DNA from: Nocardia sp. BSTN01
GTDB lineage: Bacteria; Actinomycetota; Actinomycetes; Mycobacteriales; Mycobacteriaceae
DNA length: 64,000 bases
Assembly: GCF_015354405.1 (NCBI RefSeq)
Contig: NZ_JADKYP010000006.1
Location: 124,001-188,000, forward strand
Direction of reading: 5' to 3'
Below, one piece after another: positions 9,438 through 18,208 of this stretch. The notes beneath the pieces are model-generated. The model did no database searches and was not told the DNA's origin. It worked only from the letters and a program-made list of their open reading frames with translations. The stretch's first letter is position 1. The number at the start of each line of letters is the position of its first letter. Position numbers and translations under genes: made by a program.

Positions 9438-10610
9438 ATGGGCCTGATGGACAAGATCCGCGGTGAATTCGTCGACATCATCGAATGGCTCGACGATACG
9501 AATTCCACGCTGGCGTGGCGATTTCCGCGCTACGACAACGAGATCAAGAACGGCGCCGAACTGATCGTGCGCGAGGGCCAGCAGGCCGTCTTCGTCTACC
9601 GGGGGCAGCTCGCCGACCGCTACGAGCCCGGCCACTACGCCCTGACCACGGAGAACATGCCGATCATGTCCACCCTGCAGGGGTGGAAACACGGGTTCAA
9701 CAGCCCGTTCCGGTCGGAGGTGTATTTCGTCAACACCCGACCGGTCACCGATTTCCGCTGGGGCACACCGCAACCGGTGACGGTGCGCGATCCCGACTTC
9801 CGCATGGTGCAGGTCCGCGCCAACGGCACCACCATCGTGAAGGTGGTCGACCCGGCCGTCTTCCTGCGCCAGGTGATCGGCACCGAGAGCGTCGTCGACA
9901 TGGAGCAGATCACCGATCTGCTGCGGCGCACCGTCGCGCTCGCGTTCTCGGACATGGTGCTCGCCACCGGTCTCGGCGCGATCGATCTGCAGGGGCGCCA
10001 GGTCGAATTGTCCGACAAGCTACGCGAATTCGTGGCGCAGCGGGTGGCGTCGTTCGGACTGGGCGTCGACGCGGTCACCATGACCATCTCGCTGCCGGAG
10101 GAGATCCAGCAGGCGATGACCCGCGGTGTGGCCCGCGGTGTCGAGGCCAGTGGATTCGCCGACAATGTCCGCGATCCGAACCGGTACCAGCAGGTGCAGG
10201 CGGCCGACGCGATGCTCGCCGCCGCACAGAATCCCGGCGGCGCTGCGATGGGCGCGGCGATGCAGGCCGGGATGGGCGTCGCCCTGGGCGGGCAGATGGC
10301 GGGCGCGATGCAGGGCGCATTCGCCCAGCCCGCCGCCGGTTACGCCCAGCCGGGTCATGGGCAGCAGCCGCCGCCGCTTCCGGTGCACCAGCAGTTCCAC
10401 ATCGACCTCGACGGGCAGGCCGCGGGTCCCTTCCCGGTGGATCAGTTGCGCCAGTTCGTCGCCGCCGGACGTCTCAGCCCGCAGACCAACGTCTGGACCA
10501 CCGGCATGTCCGCGTGGGCAGCGGCCTCGACCGTGCCCGCACTGCAGTCGTTGTTCGGCGGTCCGCCGCCGCTGCCCGGCACGCCGCCCCCGCCGCCTCC
10601 CGCAGGCTAG
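9438..10610 (+). CDS. SPFH-domain protein with C-terminal GYF_2 (DUF4339) domain
   Basis: A 390-residue protein. The N-terminal two-thirds matches the bacterial SPFH / virion-core-protein-like family (YdjI type): a short amphipathic start, then a band-7-like domain ending in S-L-P-E-E-I-Q-Q-A. An Ala/Gly/Met-rich linker follows, then a GYF_2 domain (about 325-375: D-G-Q-A-A-G-P-F, W-T-T-G-M-S-A-W). A proline tail closes it. The ATG at 9438 has GGGAGGAC upstream; an upstream in-frame ATG (9387) lacks one. It starts a tight three-gene set with a zinc-ribbon membrane protein. A role in membrane organisation is inferred from family only. Confidence 0.85.
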   Translation: MGLMDKIRGEFVDIIEWLDDTNSTLAWRFPRYDNEIKNGAELIVREGQQAVFVYRGQLADRYEPGHYALTTENMPIMSTLQGWKHGFNSPFRSEVYFVNTRPVTDFRWGTPQPVTVRDPDFRMVQVRANGTTIVKVVDPAVFLRQVIGTESVVDMEQITDLLRRTVALAFSDMVLATGLGAIDLQGRQVELSDKLREFVAQRVASFGLGVDAVTMTISLPEEIQQAMTRGVARGVEASGFADNVRDPNRYQQVQAADAMLAAAQNPGGAAMGAAMQAGMGVALGGQMAGAMQGAFAQPAAGYAQPGHGQQPPPLPVHQQFHIDLDGQAAGPFPVDQLRQFVAAGRLSPQTNVWTTGMSAWAAASTVPALQSLFGGPPPLPGTPPPPPPAG

Positions 10611-10637
10611 CCGCACACCAGCCGACCCGGGGGACCG

Positions 10638-12095
10638 ATGAAAGACCCACGCCCACAATCGAACTCGTATCCGGTGCCGCCACCGCTCCTGGGCAGCCAC
10701 GGCGAACCCGAGGGCATGACGCCGCCCCCGCTGCGCCCACCTGCGCTCGACGGCTATCACCAGGCAGAGGGTATGACGCCGCCTCCGTTGCGGCCGCCCG
10801 CGCCGGGTGGTTATCGGGGGACACCGCCACCGGTGGGCGTCGGTGCGGGATATCCTGCGCCGGTCGCCGGTCGTCCCGGACCGCCACCGGTCACGAATCG
10901 CGGGCCAGGACTGGGCGGCGGCCCGGCCGCAGACCCGGCGATGCTGCACCGGACCGAGCTCACCCGGACCTACCCCTGTGCCGCCTGTGGCGGCCAGTTG
11001 GTGTTCGATATCGCCTCGCAGCAGTTGCGGTGTCCCAGTTGCGGAAACTACTCGCCACTGTCGGCGCCGCGGGCACCGGTCGTCGCGCGGGATCTGCGGC
11101 AGGCGATGGGGGAGTTGCGTGCGCTGCAGGCCGTGACCACCGGACCGGAGGTCACCGGGGAACGAGAAGTAAAGTGCCAGAATTGCGGTGGCACCACCAC
11201 ATTCGTCGGCAGTCTGACCGCGACCCGCTGCCCCTACTGTGCCACCCCGATCCAGCGCGACGACGTGCACAACGCTCCCGCCCGGTTGCCGGTGGACGGA
11301 GTCGTCCCGTTTCGCATCGACGAAAAGGCCGCGCGCGAACGCGTCGAGAAGTGGGTCTCCGGACGGTGGTTCGCGCCGACCGCGTTCAAGAAGTACAAGC
11401 GGCTCGGTTCGCTGGCCAGCGTCTACCACGCCTATTTCACCTATGACGCCGACGTGCACACGTGGTATCGCGGTGAACGCGGCGAGGAGTACACCGAACG
11501 GTACTGGGACGACGGAGAGCTGAAGAGCCGCACCGAAATCCGCTGGTATCCGGCGATGGGCGAGGTCGGCAACCGGTTCGACGATCTGCCGATTCTCGCC
11601 AACGACATCGACGACAGCGCCCGCGTGGCCGAACTCGAACCCTGGCCGGTCGCCGACGCCACCGGCTATTCGCCGGAGTACGTCGCCGGGCATCTGGCCC
11701 GCACCTACGATCGCGACGCCGAGCAGATGTTCCCGCTCGCCCGCACCCGGATGGAGAAGGTCATCGAGCAGACCGTGCGCGCGGACATCGGCGGCGACCG
11801 CCAGCGCGTCCACGATCTGCGGTCGAGCTGGAATTCGCTGGCGTACAAGCACATTCTGCTGCCGATCTGGCTGCTGACCGTGGTCTACGCGAACACCCCG
11901 TTCCGGGTCTACATCAACGGCCTGACCGGTGAGGTGGTCGGGCAGCGGCCGTGGAGCAAGGTCAAACTCGCCGCCTTCGTCACGGTTGTCACGCTGCTGA
12001 TCATCGGCGCGGTCGTCGCCTTCTCGATGTGGCACGGCGGCGGAACCCACTATCACAGCACCGGCCACACCACCGTCGTTCATCACGGGAGCTGA
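10638..12095 (+). CDS. TFIIB-type zinc-ribbon, tail-anchored membrane protein
   Basis: A 485-residue protein with a Pro-rich N-terminus containing two near-identical G-M-T-P-P-P-L-R-P-P repeats. Two four-cysteine zinc ribbons follow (C-A-A-C ... C-P-S-C and C-Q-N-C ... C-P-Y-C), then a conserved central domain, and one C-terminal transmembrane helix (A-A-F-V-T-V-V-T-L-L-I-I region) with a His-rich tail. It follows the SPFH gene by 27 nt. In other bacteria SPFH/YdjI-like proteins often neighbour zinc-ribbon proteins of this kind, but no reaction is established. Confidence 0.82.
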   Translation: MKDPRPQSNSYPVPPPLLGSHGEPEGMTPPPLRPPALDGYHQAEGMTPPPLRPPAPGGYRGTPPPVGVGAGYPAPVAGRPGPPPVTNRGPGLGGGPAADPAMLHRTELTRTYPCAACGGQLVFDIASQQLRCPSCGNYSPLSAPRAPVVARDLRQAMGELRALQAVTTGPEVTGEREVKCQNCGGTTTFVGSLTATRCPYCATPIQRDDVHNAPARLPVDGVVPFRIDEKAARERVEKWVSGRWFAPTAFKKYKRLGSLASVYHAYFTYDADVHTWYRGERGEEYTERYWDDGELKSRTEIRWYPAMGEVGNRFDDLPILANDIDDSARVAELEPWPVADATGYSPEYVAGHLARTYDRDAEQMFPLARTRMEKVIEQTVRADIGGDRQRVHDLRSSWNSLAYKHILLPIWLLTVVYANTPFRVYINGLTGEVVGQRPWSKVKLAAFVTVVTLLIIGAVVAFSMWHGGGTHYHSTGHTTVVHHGS

Positions 12096-12096
12096 C

Positions 12097-12603
12097 ATGT
12101 TCGTGCTGCTACTGCTCGTGCTGGTCTTCCTGGTGATCGTGGGCGGGGCGGTCGCGGTCGGCGCGGTGGCCCTGGCGCATCAGCGCCGCCGTATCGCCGC
12201 CGAGAACCAGGTGGTGCCGGGCACGGCCACCCGCGCCCCGTCCGCGTGGGCGCGATCCCACGACCCGGAGGCCCGCCTGCACCGGCGCCTGCGCGATGCG
12301 ATGGCGGCGTTGCGCGCGGTGACCGCGTACGACACGGCGGCAACGGTGACCCTCCGGGCCGATCTGGAGCAGTCGGCACTGGCGCTCGACGACCACCTGG
12401 TCGCGATCTCGATGCTGCGTCCCGACGCGCGGACCGCGCAGCGGGCACAGGCCGAACGTGCGGTCGCGGCGGTCGAGGCGGGTGTCGCCGACTATGCCAC
12501 GGCGGCAACCCGGCCGGATCTCGGTGCGCTCGAGTCGGATCTGGCGGGAGTGCGGGCGCGGTTGCGCACGGCCGACGAACTCCGCCGCGGCATCGGCAGC
12601 TAG
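12097..12603 (+). CDS. Small membrane-anchored protein with helical soluble domain
   Basis: 168 residues. An N-terminal transmembrane helix of Leu/Val/Phe (residues 1-25) is followed by basic residues and an Ala/Arg-rich helical domain, resembling LemA-like topology but without a motif I can name. The start lies 1 nt after the preceding stop, so it is the third member of the SPFH/zinc-ribbon unit. Function unknown. Confidence 0.75.
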   Translation: MFVLLLLVLVFLVIVGGAVAVGAVALAHQRRRIAAENQVVPGTATRAPSAWARSHDPEARLHRRLRDAMAALRAVTAYDTAATVTLRADLEQSALALDDHLVAISMLRPDARTAQRAQAERAVAAVEAGVADYATAATRPDLGALESDLAGVRARLRTADELRRGIGS

Positions 12604-12605
12604 CT

Positions 12606-12625
12606 CCCGCCGCTCAGCCGGCGGG
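12606..12625. terminator. Hairpin between convergent genes
   Basis: CCCGCCG (12606-12612) pairs with CGGCGGG (12619-12625) across a 6-nt loop, between two convergent reading frames. No T-run; it could serve both directions. Confidence 0.5.
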
Positions 12626-13438
12626 TGTCCTGGTTCCGCACACCACGGTCGCGCCGTAGTCGGACGATTCCGCGATCGCGGGCCGCAGCCCCGCTGCCGC
12701 GACGATCGCGGTCGCGGTGTCGATCTGGACGGTGCCGATCTCGACCAGCATCCAGCCGCCGACCGTCAGCCACCGCCCGGCGGCATCGGCGACGCGGCGC
12801 AGCACGTCGAGTCCGTCCTCGCCGCCGTCGAGGGCGGTGCGGGGTTCGTGGTCGCGGGCTTCCGGCGGCAACCGGGCGATCATCGCCGTCGGCACATACG
12901 GGGTGTTGGCCAGGAGCAGATCCACGCGTCCGATCAGTTCGCCGGGCAGGGCGGCGAACAGGTCGCCCTGGAACACCTGCGCGCCCAGCGGTTCCAGATT
13001 GCGCCGCGCGCACGCCACCGCGACGGTGTCGATATCGGCGGCGACCAGTTCGACGTCCACCCCGCCGGCGCGCAGGGCGGTCGTCGCCGCCAGGCCCAAT
13101 GCACCGGAGCCACAACACATGTCGACCACGGTGCGCCGTTCACCCGGCCGGGCGGCGGTGCGTTCGAGTGCCTCGTCGATCAGGAACGCGCTGCGCTGCC
13201 GCGGCACGAAGACGCCTGGGTCGAGCGCCACCCGTACGCCGCGAAAATCGGCCCAGCCCACCAGATATTCGAGCGGGATGCCGTCGACGCGGCGGGCGAC
13301 GAGGGCGGAGAGCTCGCCGGGTGCGGATGCGGCCTGCCGGAGCAGGGCCGCCTCCTCCTCGGCGAAGACGCATCCGGCGCGACGCAGATCCGCCACGATC
13401 GGGTCGGTGCCGGATTCTTCGGCTTCGGGGTCGATCAC
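12614..13438 (-). CDS. PrmC/HemK-like protein N5-glutamine methyltransferase
   Basis: 274 residues. The SAM-binding core is clear: D-M-C-C-G-S-G-A-L-G-L-A, an acidic residue after A-A-D-I-D, and the catalytic tetrapeptide seen as N-T-P-Y (in A-N-T-P-Y-V-P) rather than N-P-P-Y. Variants of this box occur in the second, PrmC-like paralogue group of actinobacteria, so release-factor methylation is not assured. GTG start. The end is convergent with the SPFH-set membrane gene. Confidence 0.82.
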   Translation of the reverse strand: MIDPEAEESGTDPIVADLRRAGCVFAEEEAALLRQAASAPGELSALVARRVDGIPLEYLVGWADFRGVRVALDPGVFVPRQRSAFLIDEALERTAARPGERRTVVDMCCGSGALGLAATTALRAGGVDVELVAADIDTVAVACARRNLEPLGAQVFQGDLFAALPGELIGRVDLLLANTPYVPTAMIARLPPEARDHEPRTALDGGEDGLDVLRRVADAAGRWLTVGGWMLVEIGTVQIDTATAIVAAAGLRPAIAESSDYGATVVCGTRTPAG

Positions 13439-13491
13439 CCCATCATTGTCGGCACGGCGTCAACCACATTCTTCCGTGCGCGAGCGCCGGG

Positions 13492-14364
13492 CTAGCGGGC
13501 CGACGGCAGCAGGAAGGTGCGGGTCGCGTCGAGATAGATACCGCGTTGAGCGGTCCTGCTCGGCGGCGGCAGCTGCGACACCAGCTGGTCGAGCGAGGTC
13601 ATCGCCCCGACCACACGGGTGCCGGCGACGATGAAATCGGCCACCGCGCGGCGGATGTGGTTCGGCGAGGTCACCACGACCGCACTGGTCGCTCCGGCGT
13701 CTCGCAGCATCTGGGTGCTGAACAGCGCGTTCTGCACGGTCGAATTGGCGCGGTCCTCGACCAGCACACGGGAGGCCGGAATGCCGTGGCCGATCAGCCA
13801 GCCCGCCATCGCGGCCGCCTCCGGCACGCCGTTCTGCGGATTGCCGCCGGTCACCACGATCGGCGACATCGGCGCCGCGACCGCCTGCAACCACGCGGCG
13901 GTGAGCCGGTTGACCAGTTCGGGGCGCAGACTGCCGTCGGGGAGCAGCCCGTAGCCGAGCACCACGATGCCGGTCTGCGGGCCGACCAGCGCCGGCAGCG
14001 GATTGGGCAGGGTGCCCACGGCCGCGCCGATGGCGCCGATGAGGTTGCGGGCTCCCTGAGCCATGCCGGGGTCGATGGTCGCCAGCCGGTTGAACGCGGT
14101 TTCGCGGGTGAGCAGATCGCCGGTGTAGTCGGACCAGATGCCCTGCAGGGCGAGCGCCTGCGCGTCGTCGGGAGTGCTGTCCAGCAGCGAGCGCAGGTCG
14201 GCGAGACCTGCCGCGTCGTTGCCGTTGACGAAGTTCTCCTGCGCGGAGTTGTACAGCGGCGCGGGTCCGTCGGCGGCCGTGGCCGTCGTGGTGAGCGGTC
14301 CGGCCAGCAGCGCGGCCGCCGAGGCCGCGACGAGCAGATGTTTTATACGTCTGGCGATGTTCAC
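13492..14364 (-). CDS. YdcF/SanA-like (DUF218) exported protein
   Basis: 290 residues from the GTG at 14364, which has GGAAAGG 11 nt upstream (an in-frame GTG at 14376 is an alternative). A signal peptide is evident (basic R-R-I-K-H, then an Ala/Leu core ending A-T-A-A). The DUF218 core shows I-V-V-L-G-Y-G, V-T-G-G-N and V-E-D-R-A-N-S-T, with the usual S-P-N-H-I-R-R. Relatives act in envelope maintenance or vancomycin sensitivity (SanA/ElyC). About 100 residues between signal and DUF218 core form a tetratricopeptide-like helical spacer. Confidence 0.82.
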   Translation of the reverse strand: MNIARRIKHLLVAASAAALLAGPLTTTATAADGPAPLYNSAQENFVNGNDAAGLADLRSLLDSTPDDAQALALQGIWSDYTGDLLTRETAFNRLATIDPGMAQGARNLIGAIGAAVGTLPNPLPALVGPQTGIVVLGYGLLPDGSLRPELVNRLTAAWLQAVAAPMSPIVVTGGNPQNGVPEAAAMAGWLIGHGIPASRVLVEDRANSTVQNALFSTQMLRDAGATSAVVVTSPNHIRRAVADFIVAGTRVVGAMTSLDQLVSQLPPPSRTAQRGIYLDATRTFLLPSAR

Positions 14365-14545
14365 TGCAGTTGTCACCTTTCCGGGCGAGCGGGATCCCGC
14401 GTGGGTGGGGTGGGGCGTGGGCACAGCCGTGCCCACCATACGACCCGAATCGGTGCGGGCCCCGGATTTGCCCCCGCTCGAGTCGGCATTCGCGGGGGGT
14501 GGCGGTGGCCGTCGGCGCAGGTGCGCGGCCCGATAGGGTGGCCGG

Positions 14546-15394
14546 GTGGACACCATACCGCTGACCGGCAAACAACTCGCCGCCGACCTCAACGCAGAGA
14601 CGAAGAACCGCGCCGCCGCACTGGCCGAAGCCGGGGCCGCCCCCCGCCTGGTGCTGGTGGTGGCCAACGACGATCCGGCCAGCGGGTGGTATGTCAACTC
14701 GTTGCAGCGTGCGGCCGGACGACTCGGAATCGACTGCGAGACAAACGATCTCGGTGCACAGGCGAGTGCCGCGGAGATTCGCGGAGCGCTGGCGAAACTC
14801 AGCGAGGATCCGGCGGTGCACGCGGTGATGTTGCAGACACCGCTGCCCGCCGGTGTGGAACTCAACGACGTCAGTTCCGCCATCGCCGCGGCCAAGGACG
14901 TCGACGGCGTCAGCCCGCTGTCGCTGGGACTGCTCGCCGCCGGACTGCCCGGCTTCCCGCCGGCCACCTCACAGGCGGTGGTGGAGCTGGCCAAGCATCA
15001 CGACATCGCGCTGTCGGGCCGGCATGTCGCGGTCGTCGGCCGGTCGAACGTGGTCGGCAAACCTTTGGCACAGCTGCTGCTGGCGGAGAATGCGACGGTG
15101 ACGGTGTGTCATTCGCGGACCACCGACCTGCCGGCGGTCACCTCGGCCGCCGATATCGTGGTCGCGGCGGCCGGGCGAGCCGGACTGATCGGTGGTGACC
15201 ACGTGCGCGAGGGCGCGGTGGTCATCGACGTGGGAACCAACGAGGGTCCTGACGGTGGCATCGTCGGCGATGTCGACGCCGGCTCGGTGGAAGGCCGGGC
15301 AGCGGCACTGAGTCCGGTGCCCGGCGGTGTCGGGCCGGTCACCACCGCGCTGCTGATGCGGCACGTGGTGGAGGCGGCCGAAGCGACGCGCTGA
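14546..15394 (+). CDS. FolD-family methylene-THF dehydrogenase paralogue lacking the cyclohydrolase lysine
   Basis: 282 residues, normal FolD length, GTG start. The NADP-binding half is intact (G-R-S-N-V-V-G-K-P, C-H-S-R-T, V-I-D-V-G-T-N, G-G-V-G-P-V-T). In the substrate-binding half, Y49 (E. coli Y52) and the K-D-V-D-G aspartate are kept, but the residue aligning with catalytic K56 is L53 (Y-V-N-S-L-Q-R instead of Y-V-x-S-K-x-K). The usual C-T-P loop reads A-T-S. The lysine is essential for cyclohydrolase in bifunctional enzymes, while the dehydrogenase can survive its loss. So this is probably a monofunctional dehydrogenase or a repurposed paralogue. Its stop abuts the convergent Ldt gene's stop with no gap. 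Confidence 0.85.
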   Translation: MDTIPLTGKQLAADLNAETKNRAAALAEAGAAPRLVLVVANDDPASGWYVNSLQRAAGRLGIDCETNDLGAQASAAEIRGALAKLSEDPAVHAVMLQTPLPAGVELNDVSSAIAAAKDVDGVSPLSLGLLAAGLPGFPPATSQAVVELAKHHDIALSGRHVAVVGRSNVVGKPLAQLLLAENATVTVCHSRTTDLPAVTSAADIVVAAAGRAGLIGGDHVREGAVVIDVGTNEGPDGGIVGDVDAGSVEGRAAALSPVPGGVGPVTTALLMRHVVEAAEATR

Positions 15395-16135
15395 TCACCA
15401 GTGGGTGGTCACCGGATCGCCCACACTCACGTTGTCGTAGTACCACTCGGCGTCGGCAGGGGCCAGGTTGATGCAGCCGTGGCTGACATTGGAATTACCC
15501 TGCTGGCCGACCGACCACGGCGCCGAATGCACGAAGACGCCGCCCGAGGTGAGCCGTTCGGCGAATTCGCCGGTCAGGTAGTAGCCCTCCGGATCGTCGA
15601 GCGGAATGCCGATGGTGCGCGAGTCGAAGATGATGGTGCGGTCCTTCTCCATCACGGGGAAGGTGCCGACCGGTGTCTCGCGCCCCGGCTTACCCATCGA
15701 GGCGGGCATGACCCGCGGCGCCTGTCCGGGAATGAACACGGTGAACGTGTGCGCGGACATGTCGGCATCGGCGCTGGTCCCGCCGTCGGTCCGGAATTCG
15801 GATCGGGCGTTGCCCGCGGTCACCGTGAATCGCGCGTCGGCCGGCAGGTATCCGGTGGAGTTCCAGACCAGTTCTCTGTCGTTGGTCCAGGAGAACGTTC
15901 CGGCCTGGGCGCCGACGTGCACGGACCGTTCGGCGCGGGCGCGATCGGTGACGGGTGCGGTGAATCGGACGGTGATCGGATGGGCGATTCCGACGACGGC
16001 GCCGTTGCCCGGTGAAATCGACGCCACGGATGTGGTCTGCGGTGTGGCCAGCACCGCTGCCGCGGTGCCCGTGGTGACTGCGGCCAGTACTGCGATGACT
16101 GTCGCCAGGAACACATGACGCATCATGTTCCTCAT
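15395..16135 (-). CDS. L,D-transpeptidase (YkuD) with Ig-like domain, exported
   Basis: 246 residues. It makes 3-3 cross-links in peptidoglycan or attaches proteins to it. Signal/anchor helix at residues 7-30 (F-L-A-T-V-I-A-V-L-A-A), then a mycobacterial-type Ig-like domain (S-P-G-N-G-A-V-V-G-I), then the YkuD catalytic domain with H-S-A-P-W and S-H-G-C-I-N (nucleophile Cys). It is shorter than Mtb LdtMt2-type proteins because only one Ig-like domain is present. ATG at 16135 with a purine-rich RBS. Confidence 0.92.
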   Translation of the reverse strand: MRNMMRHVFLATVIAVLAAVTTGTAAAVLATPQTTSVASISPGNGAVVGIAHPITVRFTAPVTDRARAERSVHVGAQAGTFSWTNDRELVWNSTGYLPADARFTVTAGNARSEFRTDGGTSADADMSAHTFTVFIPGQAPRVMPASMGKPGRETPVGTFPVMEKDRTIIFDSRTIGIPLDDPEGYYLTGEFAERLTSGGVFVHSAPWSVGQQGNSNVSHGCINLAPADAEWYYDNVSVGDPVTTHW

Positions 16136-16275
16136 GGCTCCACCCCCTCAGGTGGTTTGCGTATCAGGACCTCGATCCTAGTTCCGGATGATCATGGTCG
16201 CCGGAATAGTTTTCGCTTCGTAACGACAGTTACGGTGTGGCAAATGAGGTTTAGCTGAGGGGTGTGGTAGCGCGA

Positions 16276-16932
16276 TCAGCCGACGACGGCAGCGAGAACG
16301 TCCGTGTGCAGCGCGTCCGCGCGGGCGAAGATCTCCTCGATGCGCTGCAGCGCGGGCGCGAACTCCTCGGCCTCGTGGTCGCCGAGCGAGCCGACGTTGA
16401 TGGCGATATTCAATTGTGAACTGGCGGCGGCGGCACGGGCGGCATCGGCGGCGGCGCCGATGTCGGTGACCACGTTCGGATTGCCGATCGGCAGCAGATC
16501 CGCGGCCAGCGAGAGCACCTCGTCGGCTTCGGCGACCACCGCGGCCGGCACCCGCGCGGCCTGCAACAGCGCCGAGGCGACCGCCTCCTTGCGGGCCGCG
16601 ATCTGCTCGTCGGTGTCCTTGGGCAGTTTGTAGGCCGCCCCGACCGCGGTGAAGGCGGTGGCGTCGGCATCGGCCAGGGCGAGTGCGCGCTCACGGGCGG
16701 CGTCGGCCGCCGCGATGATCCGATCGATCGCCGGGCGGTTGTCGGCATCCTTGGCGCGGGTGGTGTAGCGGGCCACCATCGCCACCAGGGCGGCTCCCTG
16801 GGCGGCATGCAGGGCCGCGACCGCACCGCCGCCGGGGGCGGGGATCTTGGCGGCGAGATCGTCCAGGTAGCGGCCGATCGTCGACTCTCCGAACGTCGTG
16901 GTGTCCGGCGACGATGCGGTGTCCTGAGACAT
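16276..16932 (-). CDS. FTCD_C-family cyclodeaminase/cyclohydrolase
   Basis: 218 residues, the whole length of the small all-helical FTCD_C domain. I-P-A-P-G-G-G-A-V-A-A-L-H near residue 32 is the folate-binding signature. Family members are formimino-THF cyclodeaminases or methenyl-THF cyclohydrolases (FchA). It lies one gene away from a FolD paralogue that lacks its own cyclohydrolase lysine, so methenyl-THF hydrolysis is an attractive role (inference). No histidine-degradation genes are nearby. Same strand as the Ldt gene, 140 nt upstream of it. Confidence 0.85.
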   Translation of the reverse strand: MSQDTASSPDTTTFGESTIGRYLDDLAAKIPAPGGGAVAALHAAQGAALVAMVARYTTRAKDADNRPAIDRIIAAADAARERALALADADATAFTAVGAAYKLPKDTDEQIAARKEAVASALLQAARVPAAVVAEADEVLSLAADLLPIGNPNVVTDIGAAADAARAAAASSQLNIAINVGSLGDHEAEEFAPALQRIEEIFARADALHTDVLAAVVG

Positions 16933-17129
16933 GCTGCGGGGCCTCCCGTTTCGAGGAATCGGCGTGCGTACGCCGATAACCGTACCGGGCCGCGCGACCG
17001 GTCATCGAGCGGGCCGCGCCGCCCTGTCGCTGACGGCGTGCGGGCGGTGTGCAGGATGGAACCCGAGGCCACCCCGGCCGCGATCGCGGATCGCGGTTTG
17101 TGGCGGGCGGTGCAGTGCGATAACGTCAC

Positions 17130-17143
17130 TGCAACTAGTTGCA
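17130..17143. promoter_or_regulatory. 14-bp perfect palindrome upstream of Rv3520c-like gene
   Basis: TGCAACTAGTTGCA, ending 20 nt before the ATG at 17164. It satisfies the formal KstR consensus TnnAACnnGTTnnA, but its outer bases differ from the usual strong KstR sites, so another TetR- or MarR-type repressor is equally possible. Confidence 0.6.
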
Positions 17144-17163
17144 TATGAACGGAGTTGCATAAG

Positions 17164-18201
17164 ATGCGGATCGGGTTGGGCATCAACTATGCGGGGGGGT
17201 TCAAGGAGGTCGCGGCCGAGGTCGCCGACCTGGAACGAGCCGGCCTGGACATCGTCTTCGTGCCCGAGGCCTACTCCTACGACGCGGTCAGCGGACTGGG
17301 CTATCTGGCGGCCAAGACCGAGCGGGTGCAGCTGGCCTCGGGCATTCTGCAGCTCTACACCCGCACTCCCACGCTGACCGCGATGACCGCGGCGGGTCTG
17401 GACTACGTCTCCGACGGCCGCTACGTCCTCGGCCTGGGCGCCTCGGGTCCGCAGGTCATCGAGGGATTCCACGGCGTGCCCTACGACGCGCCGATCGGCC
17501 GCACCCGCGAGGTCGTGGAGATCTGCCGCAAGGTGTGGCGGCGCGAACGCCTGGAATACCAGGGCAAGTACTACACGATTCCGCTGCCCGCCGAACGCGG
17601 CACCGGACTGGGCAAGCCACTGAAGCTGATCAACCATCCGGTGCGTGACCGCATCCCGGTACTGCTGGCCGCGCTGGGGCCGAAGAACGTGCAGTTGGCC
17701 GCGGAACTGGCCGAGGGCTGGCAGCCGATCTTCTTCCTGCCGGAGAAGGCCTGCGACGTGTGGGGTGAGGCGCTGGCCGCCGGAAAGGCGAAACGCGATC
17801 CGGAACTCGGCGAGCTCGACATCTACGCCGGACCGGCGCTGGCGATCGGCGACAACGTGGAGCCACTGCGGGAGTTCGTCAAACCGCATCTGGCGCTCTA
17901 CATCGGCGGTATGGGCGCTAAGAGCAAGAACTTCTACCACTCGCTGGCCACGCAGTACGGTTACGGCGCCGAGGCCGACCGGATCCAGGAGCTGTATCTG
18001 GCCGGTAAGAAGGATGAGGCCGCCAAGGTCGTCCCCGACGAGCTGGTGCGCGACATCTCGCTGATCGGTTCGGCGAGCTTCGTCGCGGAGCGGGTGGCGG
18101 CGTTCCGGGAGGCCGGTGTCACGGTGCTGAACGTGGTGCCGCTGGCCGCGACCGCGGGGGAACGGGTGAAACTGATCGAACAGCTGCGCGAGCTGGTCTG
18201 A
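17164..18201 (+). CDS. LLM-class F420-dependent oxidoreductase, Rv3520c family
   Basis: 345 residues of luciferase-like TIM barrel. The family signatures G-L-G-I-N-Y-A-G-G-F, A-S-G-I-L-Q-L-Y-T-R-T-P and G-A-S-G-P-Q-V-I-E-G-F-H-G-V are those I recall for the Rv3520c group, which uses coenzyme F420 and is linked in mycobacteria to sterol/lipid catabolic loci. The ATG at 17164 is preferred over a TTG at 17155 because GGAG lies 9 nt ahead of it. A perfect palindrome just upstream implies repression. A strong hairpin follows the stop. Confidence 0.9.
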   Translation: MRIGLGINYAGGFKEVAAEVADLERAGLDIVFVPEAYSYDAVSGLGYLAAKTERVQLASGILQLYTRTPTLTAMTAAGLDYVSDGRYVLGLGASGPQVIEGFHGVPYDAPIGRTREVVEICRKVWRRERLEYQGKYYTIPLPAERGTGLGKPLKLINHPVRDRIPVLLAALGPKNVQLAAELAEGWQPIFFLPEKACDVWGEALAAGKAKRDPELGELDIYAGPALAIGDNVEPLREFVKPHLALYIGGMGAKSKNFYHSLATQYGYGAEADRIQELYLAGKKDEAAKVVPDELVRDISLIGSASFVAERVAAFREAGVTVLNVVPLAATAGERVKLIEQLRELV

Positions 18202-18208
18202 TCGGTCC

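Noticed and set aside
10020-12098. 692-residue minus-strand open frame opposite the SPFH and zinc-ribbon genes
   Set aside because: No recognisable motif, low-complexity composition; antisense shadow.
12625-15198. 857-residue plus-strand open frame
   Set aside because: Arg/Pro-rich shadow running across a methyltransferase, YdcF-like and FolD genes.
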